Source: Chitinophagales bacterium (GTDB taxonomy: Bacteria; Bacteroidota; Bacteroidia; Chitinophagales; Chitinophagaceae). From it: a DNA stretch of 64,000 nt. A model generated the notes under the pieces. It saw only the letters and a program-made list of their open reading frames with translations. It did no database searches and had not been told where the DNA came from. This document shows, piece by piece, positions 1 through 8,684 of the stretch (its first letter is position 1; every line of letters begins with the position of its first letter). The position numbers and the translations under genes were made by a program. The DNA is taken from contig JAFLBL010000004.1 in assembly GCA_017303855.1 (NCBI GenBank), positions 124,001 to 188,000 on the forward strand, written 5' to 3'.

Positions 1-796
1 GGCCTTTGATGCCGATAATGGTATCACCCACATGTATATCCCGGCCAATGCCGTATGGGCCGGCAATACCCTGCAGGTATTGAATAGCTTCTGTAGGGTG
101 GGCAAAGTTTTTATCGTTAACCGTTGTCAGTTCTCCTTTTACAAAACCCAGCTTTACTTCTTCGCTTCCTGTTTTTGTAACCTGTGTGGGCCAGGCCTCT
201 TCCGGCAGCATGCCTTTGGAGGAAAGTGTTTCCTTTCCACCCACACTGGTACCCCAGAGCCCTTTATTAATGGAGTACATCGCTTTTTCAAAATTAATCT
301 CCACGCCTTTGCTTTTCAGGTAGGTGATTTCTTCTTCGCGGCTCAGTTTCAGGTCACGGATCGGGGTAATGATTTCTGTACCCGGAATCATAATATGAAA
401 GATCATATCGAAACGCACCTGGTCATTTCCGGCCCCGGTACTGCCATGTGCCACGGCATCAGCCTGCAGTGCCCTGGCATGTTCCGCAATATGAAGTGCC
501 TGGCTGAGCCGTTCGGCCGAAACGGAGAGCGGGTACGTATTATTTTTCAGCACATTTCCATAGATAAGATAGCGTATGATGCGGTCATAATATCCTTTCA
601 CCGCGTTTACCGTTGTATGGGTTTTTACTCCCAGCCGGTAAGCGTGTTCTTCAATACGCTTCAGTTCTTCGTCAGAAAAGCCGCCGGTATTTACAATGAT
701 ACTGTGTACGTCATAGCCTTTGTCTTCACCCAGGTATTTAACGCAGTAAGTGGTATCCAAACCGCCGCTAAATCCGAGTACTACTTTTTTAGACAT
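1..796 (-). CDS. argG: Argininosuccinate synthase (3' end outside the window)
   Basis: Ligates citrulline and aspartate with ATP to give argininosuccinate in cytosolic arginine synthesis. Read on the minus strand from the ATG at 794-796, the protein begins MSKKVVLGFSGGLDTTYC, which contains the ATP-pyrophosphatase (PP-loop) motif SGGLDT. Further in are AHGSTGAGNDQVRFD and the SINKGLWGTSVGG segment typical of the family. About 265 residues are visible and the gene runs off the left edge, so the C-terminal third is missing. It follows the GNAT gene by 9 bp, so the two are probably cotranscribed as the start of an arginine operon. Identity is well supported by the motifs. Confidence 0.95.
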   Translation of the reverse strand, partial: MSKKVVLGFSGGLDTTYCVKYLGEDKGYDVHSIIVNTGGFSDEELKRIEEHAYRLGVKTHTTVNAVKGYYDRIIRYLIYGNVLKNNTYPLSVSAERLSQALHIAEHARALQADAVAHGSTGAGNDQVRFDMIFHIMIPGTEIITPIRDLKLSREEEITYLKSKGVEINFEKAMYSINKGLWGTSVGGKETLSSKGMLPEEAWPTQVTKTGSEEVKLGFVKGELTTVNDKNFAHPTEAIQYLQGIAGPYGIGRDIHVGDTIIGIKG

Positions 797-805
797 GTGA
801 AAGGA

Positions 806-1555
806 TTAAAAGTGAAATAAATGGTGTAAAAGGGATTTGGGTCTGGCTCCGCCATTTCCATTGGCTTCAGGTTTATCCTTTTTCAGGAAAGGGCGCAGGA
901 GTTTCCACTCCTTGAATTTCAGCAGCCGTTCAAATCCTTTTTTATTTTCTTCGAAGTACTGTGTGGTTTCCGCCGGTTCATAATGGTCTTTAGGATCATA
1001 TAACATGGCGGTACACATACAGTTTTTACGATCCTTGCTCATCAGGATATCGTAGTTTACACAGCTCTTGCAACCGGCCCAGAAAGAATCGTCCTGTGTC
1101 AGTTCAGAGTAGGTAACGGGTTCATACCCCAGTTCGCTGTTTATTTTCATTACAGCGAGTCCGGTGGTAAGGCCGAATATTTTGGCTTCGGGATATTTGA
1201 GCCGCGAGAGTTCAAATATTCTTTTCTTGATGGATTTAGCCACACCGCTTTTGCGAAAGGCCGGTGCCACGATCAGTCCGCTGTTGGCTACATATTCTCC
1301 ATGACTCCATGTTTCGATGTAGCAAAAGCCCACCCATTCATTCTGGCTGGTAATGGCAATAACGGCTTTCCCTTCATCTATCTTCATTTCAATATACTCG
1401 GGAGAGCGCTTGGCAATGCCGGTGCCACGTGCCGCGGCAGAGGCTTCCATCTCATCAGTGATGGTTTTAGAGTAGACTTTGTCGGATACGGTCGCTACCC
1501 TGATAATTATTTGTTGATTGTCCACTGTTAAATAACTGTATTTGATACGGGCCAC
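806..1555 (-). CDS. GNAT acetyltransferase, probable arginine-pathway N-acyltransferase
   Basis: A GNAT-fold protein of about 240-249 residues. The region reading VANSGLIVAPAFRKSGVAKSI is the acetyl-CoA-binding motif A (R-x-x-G-x-A) after a beta strand. A cysteine cluster (GCKSCVNYD and NCMCTAML) follows near residues 160-185. Direct linkage to argG suggests it acylates glutamate at the head of arginine synthesis, doing the job of an ArgA; some Bacteroidota use succinylated rather than acetylated intermediates, so the acyl donor is not settled. The start is uncertain: the frame opens with GTG at 1555, and a second GTG at 1525 (protein MDNQQIIIRVATV) fits the usual start of the fold better. 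A hairpin lies just upstream. Confidence 0.8.
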   Translation of the reverse strand: MARIKYSYLTVDNQQIIIRVATVSDKVYSKTITDEMEASAAARGTGIAKRSPEYIEMKIDEGKAVIAITSQNEWVGFCYIETWSHGEYVANSGLIVAPAFRKSGVAKSIKKRIFELSRLKYPEAKIFGLTTGLAVMKINSELGYEPVTYSELTQDDSFWAGCKSCVNYDILMSKDRKNCMCTAMLYDPKDHYEPAETTQYFEENKKGFERLLKFKEWKLLRPFLKKDKPEANGNGGARPKSLLHHLFHF

Positions 1556-1588
1556 CAGTCCTGAAAAATATTCTCCGGGGGATCTTCA

Positions 1589-1624
1589 CTGACAGGGACC
1601 AGGGTGAGGGGTTCGTCCTGTCAG
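1589..1624 (-). promoter_or_regulatory. Hairpin in the leader of the GNAT-argG operon
   Basis: A perfect 8-bp inverted repeat, CTGACAGG at 1589-1596 and CCTGTCAG at 1617-1624, encloses a 20-nt loop and ends 34 nt upstream of the first GTG of the GNAT gene. No T-run follows it on the minus strand, so it does not look like a plain terminator. It could be a translational control or attenuation structure, or chance. Low certainty. Confidence 0.3.
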
Positions 1625-1830
1625 AAAACAGGGCGACGTCGGGGGCGTGAAAAAGTAAACACATCAAACCCAACGGAATAGACCCCGCTGGTGATGGGTG
1701 CGTGAAACGCAAATTGTTTGGTATGTGTCAATATATTCGCCATCTGGCTGAATAGGTTGTAACTTGGACGCAAATTTATGCTATTAATTGATTTACGCGT
1801 TCAAAATTTTTTGTTATAAACCTGTTGACT

Positions 1831-2295
1831 ATGAGCGAGATCAGCACACAAACACCTGAACAACCGTTAGCGAAAGAACCCGTAAAGAAAGGAAAGGGAT
1901 TTCGTCGCTTTTTCCGGAATGCCCTGGTCATCATTTTCCTGGGGTTGGCCGTATTTGTCTTCTTCAAATACTTCTTTGTTTTTGGCGAAGGAAGCAAGGC
2001 CGGCGAACTGAATTTTTTTGTGAAGAAAGGATATGTATTCAAGACTTACGAAGGCCGGGTGATACAGGCGGGTTATAAAGCCAATGTACCGGGAAGTATT
2101 CAGTCCAATGAGTTTGAGTTTTCCGTTGTGAATGAAAAAGTGGCGGAAAAACTGATGGCAAACAGCGGGGCGTTTATGAAACTGCATTATAAAGAATACC
2201 TGGGCGCTTTACCCTGGAGGGGGATGAGCCGCTATGTGGTGGACAGTATTATTTCAATTGAAAAGTCCGGCACGCTTCAGACCCCGGTACAATAA
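1831..2295 (+). CDS. Single-pass membrane protein of unknown function
   Basis: A 154-residue protein starting at the ATG at 1831 (MSEISTQTPEQPL); a TTG six bases earlier is a weaker alternative. A basic, disordered N-terminal segment of about 30 residues is followed by one hydrophobic helix (ALVIIFLGLAVFVFFKYFFVF, about residues 33-53) and a soluble C-terminal part, expected to lie outside the inner membrane by the positive-inside rule. The soluble part reads like a small beta-rich domain (KTYEGRVIQAGYKANV...) with no catalytic motif that I recognise. It looks like a conserved Bacteroidota hypothetical protein. It is divergent from the arginine operon and convergent with the methyltransferase gene, 3 bp away. 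Confidence 0.75.
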   Translation: MSEISTQTPEQPLAKEPVKKGKGFRRFFRNALVIIFLGLAVFVFFKYFFVFGEGSKAGELNFFVKKGYVFKTYEGRVIQAGYKANVPGSIQSNEFEFSVVNEKVAEKLMANSGAFMKLHYKEYLGALPWRGMSRYVVDSIISIEKSGTLQTPVQ

Positions 2296-2298
2296 TAA

Positions 2299-3009
2299 TC
2301 ACTGCGCATGCAGCAGGAAAATAGCCGGTCGTTTATGTATATCCGTTTTTTCCTGTTGCCATTGAGCCACGGACATCGTTCTGATCCATTCTCCCGGGCC
2401 GGTAAGGTCAACCGCTATGCAAAACAGGGTTCGGGGATTGCAGGATTTCAGGACGGCTTCAATCAACTGGTTGTTACGATAAGGCGTTTCTATAAAAATC
2501 TGTGTGCAATCTTTTTTCAGAGAATCCGCTTCCAGCTCTTTCAGTGTTTTTATACGTTGCCCGTTATCAATGGGCAGGTAGCCGTTGAACCTGAACTGTT
2601 GCCCGTTCATGCCGCTGGCCATTAATGCCAGTAGGATGGAACTGGGGCCTGTCAGTGGTTTTACCGGCACCTTTAATTGCTGGGCGATGGCAATCAGCGC
2701 TTGTCCGGGATCGGCCACACCGGGACAACCGGCTTCGCTTACGATCCCGATTGTTTTATTTTCCCTGATATGTACGCGGAATTGTTCTGCTGCACCTGCG
2801 GCAGCCAAATTCACCCATTCATAGTTGTCGATGATAATATCTTCACCCGGCAGGCAATTCTTCCATAATTGTTTAAAGTAACGGCGGGTGGTACGTTCAT
2901 TTTCCACATAAAAAACCTGGCATTGCTGAATGGCCCCGGTGATAAAAGGGGGTATAGCCTGAATGCCTTCTTCCTGCAATAGGGCGGGTATAAGATAAAT
3001 AGTCGCCAT
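2299..3009 (-). CDS. Tetrapyrrole-methylase-family SAM methyltransferase, RsmI-like
   Basis: A 236-residue protein of the corrin/porphyrin methylase fold, closest by motif to RsmI, the 16S rRNA 2'-O-ribose methyltransferase. Visible signatures are IGIVSEAGCPGVADPG (about residues 88-103), which matches the RsmI core SDAGTPGISDPG, then VKPLTGPSSILLALMASG and the late IFIETPYRNNQLIEAV segment, again RsmI-like. It lacks the N-terminal VATPIGNLxD strand in canonical form, having MATIYLIPALLQEE instead, so this is probably the shorter RsmI paralogue common in Bacteroidota and its RNA target is unknown. It lies 4 bp downstream of the EI24 gene and is likely cotranscribed with it. Confidence 0.8.
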   Translation of the reverse strand: MATIYLIPALLQEEGIQAIPPFITGAIQQCQVFYVENERTTRRYFKQLWKNCLPGEDIIIDNYEWVNLAAAGAAEQFRVHIRENKTIGIVSEAGCPGVADPGQALIAIAQQLKVPVKPLTGPSSILLALMASGMNGQQFRFNGYLPIDNGQRIKTLKELEADSLKKDCTQIFIETPYRNNQLIEAVLKSCNPRTLFCIAVDLTGPGEWIRTMSVAQWQQEKTDIHKRPAIFLLHAQ

Positions 3010-3012
3010 AAA

Positions 3013-3759
3013 TCAGCTGTTTTTCACTTTATGCACACTGAGTGTGGCGGCAATGATGGCGTAAGCGGGTGCCAGTATAATCAGGGCGTGCATGGCATAG
3101 AAAAGCAACCCGTTTCCGATAGCCAGTCCTTTATGCCGTCCGGTAAACGCCACACTCTGGGAGAGGTTGAAATTGTTGCGGGCAAAACTGTAATCAAGCA
3201 TGGACATTCCGAAATAGTAGCATTCCATGAACAGGGCGATAACGGGGGTGATCCAGCCTGCAAATGGAACAAGGGAGAGCAGGATAAGCGCAACCAGGTA
3301 CACTGTTTGCCAGCCGGCATTGCGCAGGGCCAGCCGGATACCGCGGATCGCATCCCGTTTGATTTCAGGCCACTCAAACCGGTGTTCTTTTCCGTCTATA
3401 ATCGCTTCTGTTTTTTCACTGAGATACGTAAAAAGCGGGGAGCCGATAATGAGGATGACGTATTTGAATAAGGAAAAATAAAACAACACCAATACCAAGC
3501 GCAACATCATTCCGGTCATTACCAAAAAGAAACTCAGCCATTCGCTGCGTTCTTTCTGCAACCAGACTTCAATGCCCAACTGATCGCTGATCCAGGATAC
3601 CACATGGTCTGACGATTGCCAGAAGAAAACCATGCCGGTTATAAAGAGCAGGGCATATACGATACCGGGCGCAATAATCCACCTGAACAGCTTATGCAGC
3701 TGAATAAAGCGGCGGGCTTCTTCCCAGGATTGGAATGCGATAACGATTTCTTTGAGCAA
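3013..3759 (-). CDS. EI24/CysZ-like multipass membrane protein
   Basis: A 248-residue inner membrane protein with four or more hydrophobic segments (around residues 27-50, 75-105, 150-185 and 220-240). The pattern of an amphipathic SWEEARRFI start, a PLFTYLSEKTEAIIDG stretch after the third hydrophobic segment, and a C-terminal EC-YYFGMSMLDYSFARNN motif (F-LDY-xxR) matches the EI24 domain family, which includes the sulfate permease CysZ. Substrate cannot be inferred: nothing for sulfate assimilation is nearby. The methyltransferase starts 4 bp downstream, so the two form a small operon. Confidence 0.75.
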   Translation of the reverse strand: MLKEIVIAFQSWEEARRFIQLHKLFRWIIAPGIVYALLFITGMVFFWQSSDHVVSWISDQLGIEVWLQKERSEWLSFFLVMTGMMLRLVLVLFYFSLFKYVILIIGSPLFTYLSEKTEAIIDGKEHRFEWPEIKRDAIRGIRLALRNAGWQTVYLVALILLSLVPFAGWITPVIALFMECYYFGMSMLDYSFARNNFNLSQSVAFTGRHKGLAIGNGLLFYAMHALIILAPAYAIIAATLSVHKVKNS

Positions 3760-3938
3760 AGCCTTAATTTGAGGACTAAATATAGATTATTAAACAAAGG
3801 TAGGGAAAGGAATAGTCCTTAATTATTCCTGCGTAAGAATGCGTAGAAATAAAGAGAAAAAGCGGCCAGGTATACGTGCAGGGCGACGGCTTTTACTGAA
3901 TTGTTCAAATAACTTATCTTAAGCCTTAAATCAATCTT

Positions 3939-5396
3939 GTGTCGAAATCTCAGATCAAAACGATTTCCCTGTTGTCGGGAATAATGCTGGCCATACTGCT
4001 CTACTTTGTAAACCCGTTTGCGGTGTCCGAGCCGGCTGCCCGTGTACTGGCAGTGGCCGGACTAATGATTACCTGGTGGGTAACGGAGGCGATACCGATG
4101 CCTGTAGTGGCCCTGCTGCCGCTTGTGCTTTTCCCTTTGCTGAAAATAAATACGATTAAGGCCACTGCGGCCTCTTATGGAAATGAAGTGATCTTCCTGT
4201 TCATGGGTGGGTTTATGCTCGGACTGGCCATTGAAAAATGGAACCTGCACCGGCGTATTGCGCTGAACATTGTAAGGGCCACCGGCACCAGTGGCAACCG
4301 GATTGTACTTGGTTTTATCCTGGCAACCGGGGTACTGAGTATGTGGCTCAGTAATACCGCTACTACAATGATGATGTTTCCCATTGCCCTGTCGGTGATA
4401 CATGTAATGAAGGAAAACAAAGGAGAGGGGAACTATGGACATTTCAACCTGAGCCTGATGCTGGCTATTGCCTGGGGATCAAACTTCGGGGGGATTTCCA
4501 CCATCATTGGCACACCACCCAATGTGCAATTCGTGGGATATTTTGAGAAAAAATACAATACCAATATCGACTTTGTGGACTGGATGTTACTGTTTACTCC
4601 GCTGGCCCTGCTCCTGATGCTGGCCTTGTATTTTCTTTCCACACGGGTGTTGTTTCCAAACCGGATTAAATCCAGTGAAGCGGCAAGAAAACATATTCAT
4701 GGCGAAATCAGCCTGCTGGGAAAACTCAATACACCCGAAAAAAGAGTGCTGCTGATATTCTGTACAACGGCCCTGCTCTGGATTTTCAAAGACCTGATTA
4801 ATTCAAGTCAGTCTATTTTCAGACTGGATGACAATATGATTGCCATCCTGGGAGGTATTTCATTGTTTATTTTTCCTGCCGGGCGGAAACGGGAGAATGA
4901 GGAAAAAGAATCCGCGGAAGCCTTGCTTGACTGGACGGATACAAAGGACCTGGCATGGGGTATCTTATTGTTGTTTGGAGGAGGTATTGCCCTCGCGGAT
5001 GCCCTGGAGAAAGCCGGCCTGATTACGCAATTGGGGACATGGCTGGGTCAGTATGCCGGTGGAGGAATCATGCTGGTCTTTATGATTACCCTCCTGTCCA
5101 TTTTTATCAGTGAAGTAATGAGTAATGTGGCACAGGTAATCGTTTTTTCACCGGTGGTTTGTTCACTGGCCGACTCCATTGGTATGAATCCGTTGTTACT
5201 TGGCATACCCATGACCCTGGCCGCCAGCTGTGCCAGTATGTTGCCAATGGGCACACCTCCCAATGCCATCGTATTTGCGAGTGGTCATATCCGTTTGAAA
5301 CAAATGATCAAAGCAGGATTGGTGATGAATTTAGTGGCGCTGGTGCTGATTACCTTATTCAGCTGGTATTTGTTACCGTTGCTGATGAAAGGCTAG
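3939..5396 (+). CDS. DASS/SLC13-family sodium-coupled anion symporter
   Basis: A 485-residue transporter with about 11-12 hydrophobic segments, expected to import dicarboxylates or similar anions with sodium. The two inverted-repeat signature motifs are present: WLSNTATTMMMFPIA with GTPPNVQF in the first half, and SEVMSNVAQVIVFSPV with MGTPPNAIVF in the second. These are the SNT/SNV and TPPN elements that form the Na+ and substrate sites of the VcINDY fold. The WWVTEAIPMPVVALLPLVLFP start is also typical. The start is a GTG at 3939. There is no neighbouring metabolic gene to narrow the substrate; dicarboxylate, citrate or sulfate are all possible. Confidence 0.9.
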   Translation: MSKSQIKTISLLSGIMLAILLYFVNPFAVSEPAARVLAVAGLMITWWVTEAIPMPVVALLPLVLFPLLKINTIKATAASYGNEVIFLFMGGFMLGLAIEKWNLHRRIALNIVRATGTSGNRIVLGFILATGVLSMWLSNTATTMMMFPIALSVIHVMKENKGEGNYGHFNLSLMLAIAWGSNFGGISTIIGTPPNVQFVGYFEKKYNTNIDFVDWMLLFTPLALLLMLALYFLSTRVLFPNRIKSSEAARKHIHGEISLLGKLNTPEKRVLLIFCTTALLWIFKDLINSSQSIFRLDDNMIAILGGISLFIFPAGRKRENEEKESAEALLDWTDTKDLAWGILLLFGGGIALADALEKAGLITQLGTWLGQYAGGGIMLVFMITLLSIFISEVMSNVAQVIVFSPVVCSLADSIGMNPLLLGIPMTLAASCASMLPMGTPPNAIVFASGHIRLKQMIKAGLVMNLVALVLITLFSWYLLPLLMKG

Positions 5397-5399
5397 AAG

Positions 5400-5505
5400 C
5401 AAGAAGCGAGAAGGGAACAGCCAATGGTCTTTTCCGGACATCCGACAATAGACACCTGATTTACGGGCTGTTACTGACAACTGGCAACTGACATCTGAGA
5501 ACTGT
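5400..5505. repeat. Short degenerate intergenic repeats
   Basis: The gap between the DASS gene and the PorP/SprF gene is filled with near-tandem oligomers: an AAGCAAGAAGCGAGAAGGGA stretch at 5396-5415, then ACTGACAACTGGCAACTGAC near 5473-5492. Similar degenerate 7-12 base units occur in several other gaps of this window. No ORF or terminator is evident. Confidence 0.4.
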
Positions 5506-5509
5506 TTTC

Positions 5510-6520
5510 TTAGAACCTTGGGCAATTCAGTTTCTTCGCATTCGGGTCTGAATGTTTCTTGATATAGATAAGCGAAATTTCCATGCCCCCTCTTGTATTG
5601 GAAGCTGGTTTGAGGCTGGATGTGTTGGCGTCATAGGAAGCCCCGATCTGCAGGCCTTTGAATTCAAGTCCTACATATGGAATAGCGGCATCTTTAAAAC
5701 GGTACCAGGCGCCGAGGTAAACGTTCACCGGATCGTCTTCGTTATTGTTCACGTTATAGGAGAATGCGCCACCGACCACGGTATTATAGGCTTTTGCCTG
5801 CATACTGTGATTGGCAGCGAGGTGCAGGGCATTGTAAGACCCAACCGGAATACGGCCACCTGCCTGGATCGTGGTACGTGTATTCAGAATATAATTACCC
5901 CCCTGGAAACTTTCTTTTGGACGGTTAATATGATACATGGAGGCACCGATATAAAAGTTGTTATAACCATTGGTACTGCCATTATATAGCACACCTGCAT
6001 TAAGGTCAAAATAGCTCAGGTTAAGCTGATTCTGGTTGAAGATTTCACTGGTAACACCGGTGAAACCGAGCGGTGTCAGCTGATCGGCGAATTGAACCTT
6101 GGTTACATCCAGCCGCTTATTAATATAAACGCCCTGGAAACCGGCACCGATCTGATGAAAACCATCTTCGTCCAGTCCTTTATGATAGGCCAGTGATCCT
6201 CCGGCATAGTTCGTGGTCAGTACACCATCGCCGGCACGGTCAGTTACACCGAGAATACCCACACCCATCTGATCCAGTTCAGACAGCCTGTTTTTCATGA
6301 TGCCAAAATCAAGTGATACCGTTTTGGTCACAAAAGCATTATTGATCGTGGGCCACTGATTACGATAGTTGCCGGCTACACGAAAATCGCCATTAAACTT
6401 ACCGGTCAGGGCCGGGTTCAATGTAAGCGGGGAAGCAAAAAATTGGGAAAAGTTGGGATCCTGGGCTTTCGACAACAGCGCCAATGCCACAAACAGGAAA
6501 GTTGATAAGATTTTTTTCAT
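5510..6520 (-). CDS. PorP/SprF-family outer membrane protein
   Basis: A 336-residue protein with a cleavable signal peptide (MKKILSTFLFVALALLSKAQ) followed at once by the family hallmark DPNFSQFFASPLTLNPALTGKFNGDFRVAGNYRNQW. The rest alternates short amphipathic strands, fitting an outer membrane beta-barrel. In Bacteroidota such proteins accompany type IX secretion and gliding (PorP, SprF), the SprF-type members being partners of large secreted adhesins. Here no adhesin or gld/por gene is adjacent, so whether it serves secretion itself or one particular cargo is unknown. It ends with the family's C-terminal strand pattern and looks complete. Confidence 0.9.
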   Translation of the reverse strand: MKKILSTFLFVALALLSKAQDPNFSQFFASPLTLNPALTGKFNGDFRVAGNYRNQWPTINNAFVTKTVSLDFGIMKNRLSELDQMGVGILGVTDRAGDGVLTTNYAGGSLAYHKGLDEDGFHQIGAGFQGVYINKRLDVTKVQFADQLTPLGFTGVTSEIFNQNQLNLSYFDLNAGVLYNGSTNGYNNFYIGASMYHINRPKESFQGGNYILNTRTTIQAGGRIPVGSYNALHLAANHSMQAKAYNTVVGGAFSYNVNNNEDDPVNVYLGAWYRFKDAAIPYVGLEFKGLQIGASYDANTSSLKPASNTRGGMEISLIYIKKHSDPNAKKLNCPRF

Positions 6521-6782
6521 CTCAGCGATTATGTTTTTTCGTCCGTTCAGATGGGGAGGAAGAGAACCGTTCAGAAAAACCTAAACGTAAAAGTTTCTGT
6601 TCAGATTGCCTTACCCATTAAATGCTCCACCCGGAACGAACCGGTAAAATACAACTTTTTAAAGACCTGTGAAATAGAATTAATGCTGCTTGATCCGGAT
6701 TAAAACGGGAAGCTATGCCCGAAAGCTGTCAAAACAGCTAACTTATTGGTTGCAAAAGTTCTATACAATAAAATTCTTGTTT

Positions 6783-7433
6783 TTACATCTGCATTTTAGG
6801 GCCAAAAGCCAGGTCGCCGGCATCCCCCAGTCCCGGAACAATATACCCTTTGGCGGTCAGTTCATCGTCAATATCCCCGCACCAGATTTTTACCGCGGGC
6901 TCCTGTCTTTTCACATATTCTATGCCAACGGTACAGGCAATGGCCGCCACAATATGAATTTCGAGTGGTTGTCCTTCTCCTTTTAAAAACTGGATGGTTT
7001 TTACGAGGGAAGAACCCGTTGCCAGCATGGGATCGGAAATAATCAGTACCCGGTTGTCAATTTCAGGACTGGACATATATTCCATACTGATTTCGAAGCT
7101 GCCGTCCGGATGGTGTTTCCGGTAAGCCGAGATAAATGCATTGTCTGATTTGTCAAAATAGTTGAGCAATCCCTGGTGCAATGGCAATCCTGCCCGCAGG
7201 ATGGTTGCCAGTACGGGGTATTCTTTCAGCACCTGGTGCGTGGCGATACCCAACGGAGTTTGCACTTCCTTTTCCATCTGGGGCAGCGTCTTGCTGATTT
7301 CGTAAGCGGCAATTTCACCGATCCGCTCCAGGTTGCGGCGAAAACGCATCCGGTCCGTTTGTATCTGAATATCCCTTATTTCGCTGATCCAGTTGCTGAC
7401 TAAAGAATGTTGCTGACTGAGATTGACAATCAT
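6783..7433 (-). CDS. upp: Uracil phosphoribosyltransferase
   Basis: A 216-residue cytosolic salvage enzyme that makes UMP from uracil and PRPP. The PRPP-binding loop reads VLIISDPMLATGSSLVKTI (about residues 127-146), close to the UPRT consensus, and the C-terminal uracil-binding segment reads IVPGLGDAGDLAFG, with the conserved G-L-G-D-x-G-D. Length matches the family (about 208-216). It is divergent from anmK across a 147-bp gap and stands alone on its strand. Confidence 0.95.
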   Translation of the reverse strand: MIVNLSQQHSLVSNWISEIRDIQIQTDRMRFRRNLERIGEIAAYEISKTLPQMEKEVQTPLGIATHQVLKEYPVLATILRAGLPLHQGLLNYFDKSDNAFISAYRKHHPDGSFEISMEYMSSPEIDNRVLIISDPMLATGSSLVKTIQFLKGEGQPLEIHIVAAIACTVGIEYVKRQEPAVKIWCGDIDDELTAKGYIVPGLGDAGDLAFGPKMQM

Positions 7434-7580
7434 GGTTCGTCCTGGTTTGGTAAACCTGCTCCCGGAATATGTAACCGGTTTTACAGGTGATTATTTATAA
7501 TTTCCCCGTTTTTCCGATGTCAAGTCATGCAGAAAGCGCAGGGATCATTTACTTTCGCAAAACTAACTAAAAAAGCAATC

Positions 7581-8678
7581 ATGGTTTACAGGGCAATCGG
7601 TTTAATGAGCGGAAGTTCGCTCGACGGGCTGGATATCGCATTTGCAGAATTTACGGAGCAGGGTGGCCATTGGTCATTTGAGATCCAGGCTGCCGAATGT
7701 ATGCCCTATACGGCGGCATGGAAAGAACGGCTGCTGGGTGCCACCACGCTGGATGCAAGAGCATACCTGCTTCTGCACAGTGACTATGGGAACTATACAG
7801 GGCAGCAGGTGAATGCCTTTATTGAAAAATATAAACTGCACTACAAAACCGCTGTGATTGGTTCTCACGGGCATACTACATTTCATATGCCCGAACGCAA
7901 CATGACCGCCCAGCTGGGTGATGGGGCGGCAATAGCAGCACAGACACAATTACCCGTAGTGTCGGATCTGCGGGCTCTTGATATCGCGTTTGGCGGACAG
8001 GGGGCTCCTATCGTGCCCATCGGGGAAAAAATGCTGCTGGGCGACTATAGCTTTTTTCTGAACCTGGGAGGTATTGCCAATATCTCGCTGAACCAGGATA
8101 ACTATATCGCTTTTGACTGCTGTCCGGCAAACCGGGTGCTGAATATGCTTGCGGCAAAGGAAGGAAAGGAATATGATGCCGGCGGACAACTAGCCGCGGC
8201 AGGAACAGTGCATGCTGCATTGCTGGAAGAATTGAACCGTCAGACCTATTACAATCTGCCATGGCCCAAATCGCTGGCGAATGATTATGGAACGGATACC
8301 ATTTTCCCGATCGTGGAGAAAGCGGGTCTCTCCACCGCCGACGCGCTGGCCACTTATACCGAACATATTGCTGAACAACTGGCTGGCTCTGTCTGGCAAC
8401 TGATCCGGAAATACCCGGTGAAAGAGGGTGCCCGCCTGCTCGCCACCGGTGGCGGCGCACTGAATGATTTTTTAATGGAGCGTATTCAGGCGCATTTGCA
8501 ACCTGCCGGTGTGACCGTGGTAAAACCGGATGAAAAACTGATTCAATACAAGGAAGCCCTGATCATGGCCTTTATCGCGGTGCTGCGCTGGCGGCAGGAG
8601 TATACGGTCATCTCTTCCGTTACAGGGGCGAGCCGCAATAGTATCGGCGGTGCGTTGTGGATTGGTCAGGAGGCTTAA
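7581..8678 (+). CDS. anmK: Anhydro-N-acetylmuramic acid kinase
   Basis: Phosphorylates and opens 1,6-anhydro-MurNAc during recycling of cell-wall muropeptides. The protein of 365 residues opens with the AnmK signature GLMSGSSLDGLDIAFAEF, the ATP-binding loop of the ASKHA fold. Later come GSHGHTTFHMP (active-site region), VSDLRALDIAFGGQGAPIVP, FLNLGGIANIS and LLATGGGALNDFLMERI, all in the expected order. The ATG at 7581 is chosen over an in-frame ATG at 7527 because the extra 18 residues do not fit the family, and a TACTTTCG sequence resembling the Bacteroidota -7 element lies at 7550-7557. It is convergent with the LytTR regulator gene. Confidence 0.93.
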   Translation: MVYRAIGLMSGSSLDGLDIAFAEFTEQGGHWSFEIQAAECMPYTAAWKERLLGATTLDARAYLLLHSDYGNYTGQQVNAFIEKYKLHYKTAVIGSHGHTTFHMPERNMTAQLGDGAAIAAQTQLPVVSDLRALDIAFGGQGAPIVPIGEKMLLGDYSFFLNLGGIANISLNQDNYIAFDCCPANRVLNMLAAKEGKEYDAGGQLAAAGTVHAALLEELNRQTYYNLPWPKSLANDYGTDTIFPIVEKAGLSTADALATYTEHIAEQLAGSVWQLIRKYPVKEGARLLATGGGALNDFLMERIQAHLQPAGVTVVKPDEKLIQYKEALIMAFIAVLRWRQEYTVISSVTGASRNSIGGALWIGQEA

Positions 8679-8684
8679 TTATCA

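Noticed and set aside
1467..1712. 81-codon minus-strand frame across the arginine leader, considered as a leader peptide
   Set aside because: It overlaps the GNAT gene start, has no arginine run or regulatory codon pattern, and no start context.
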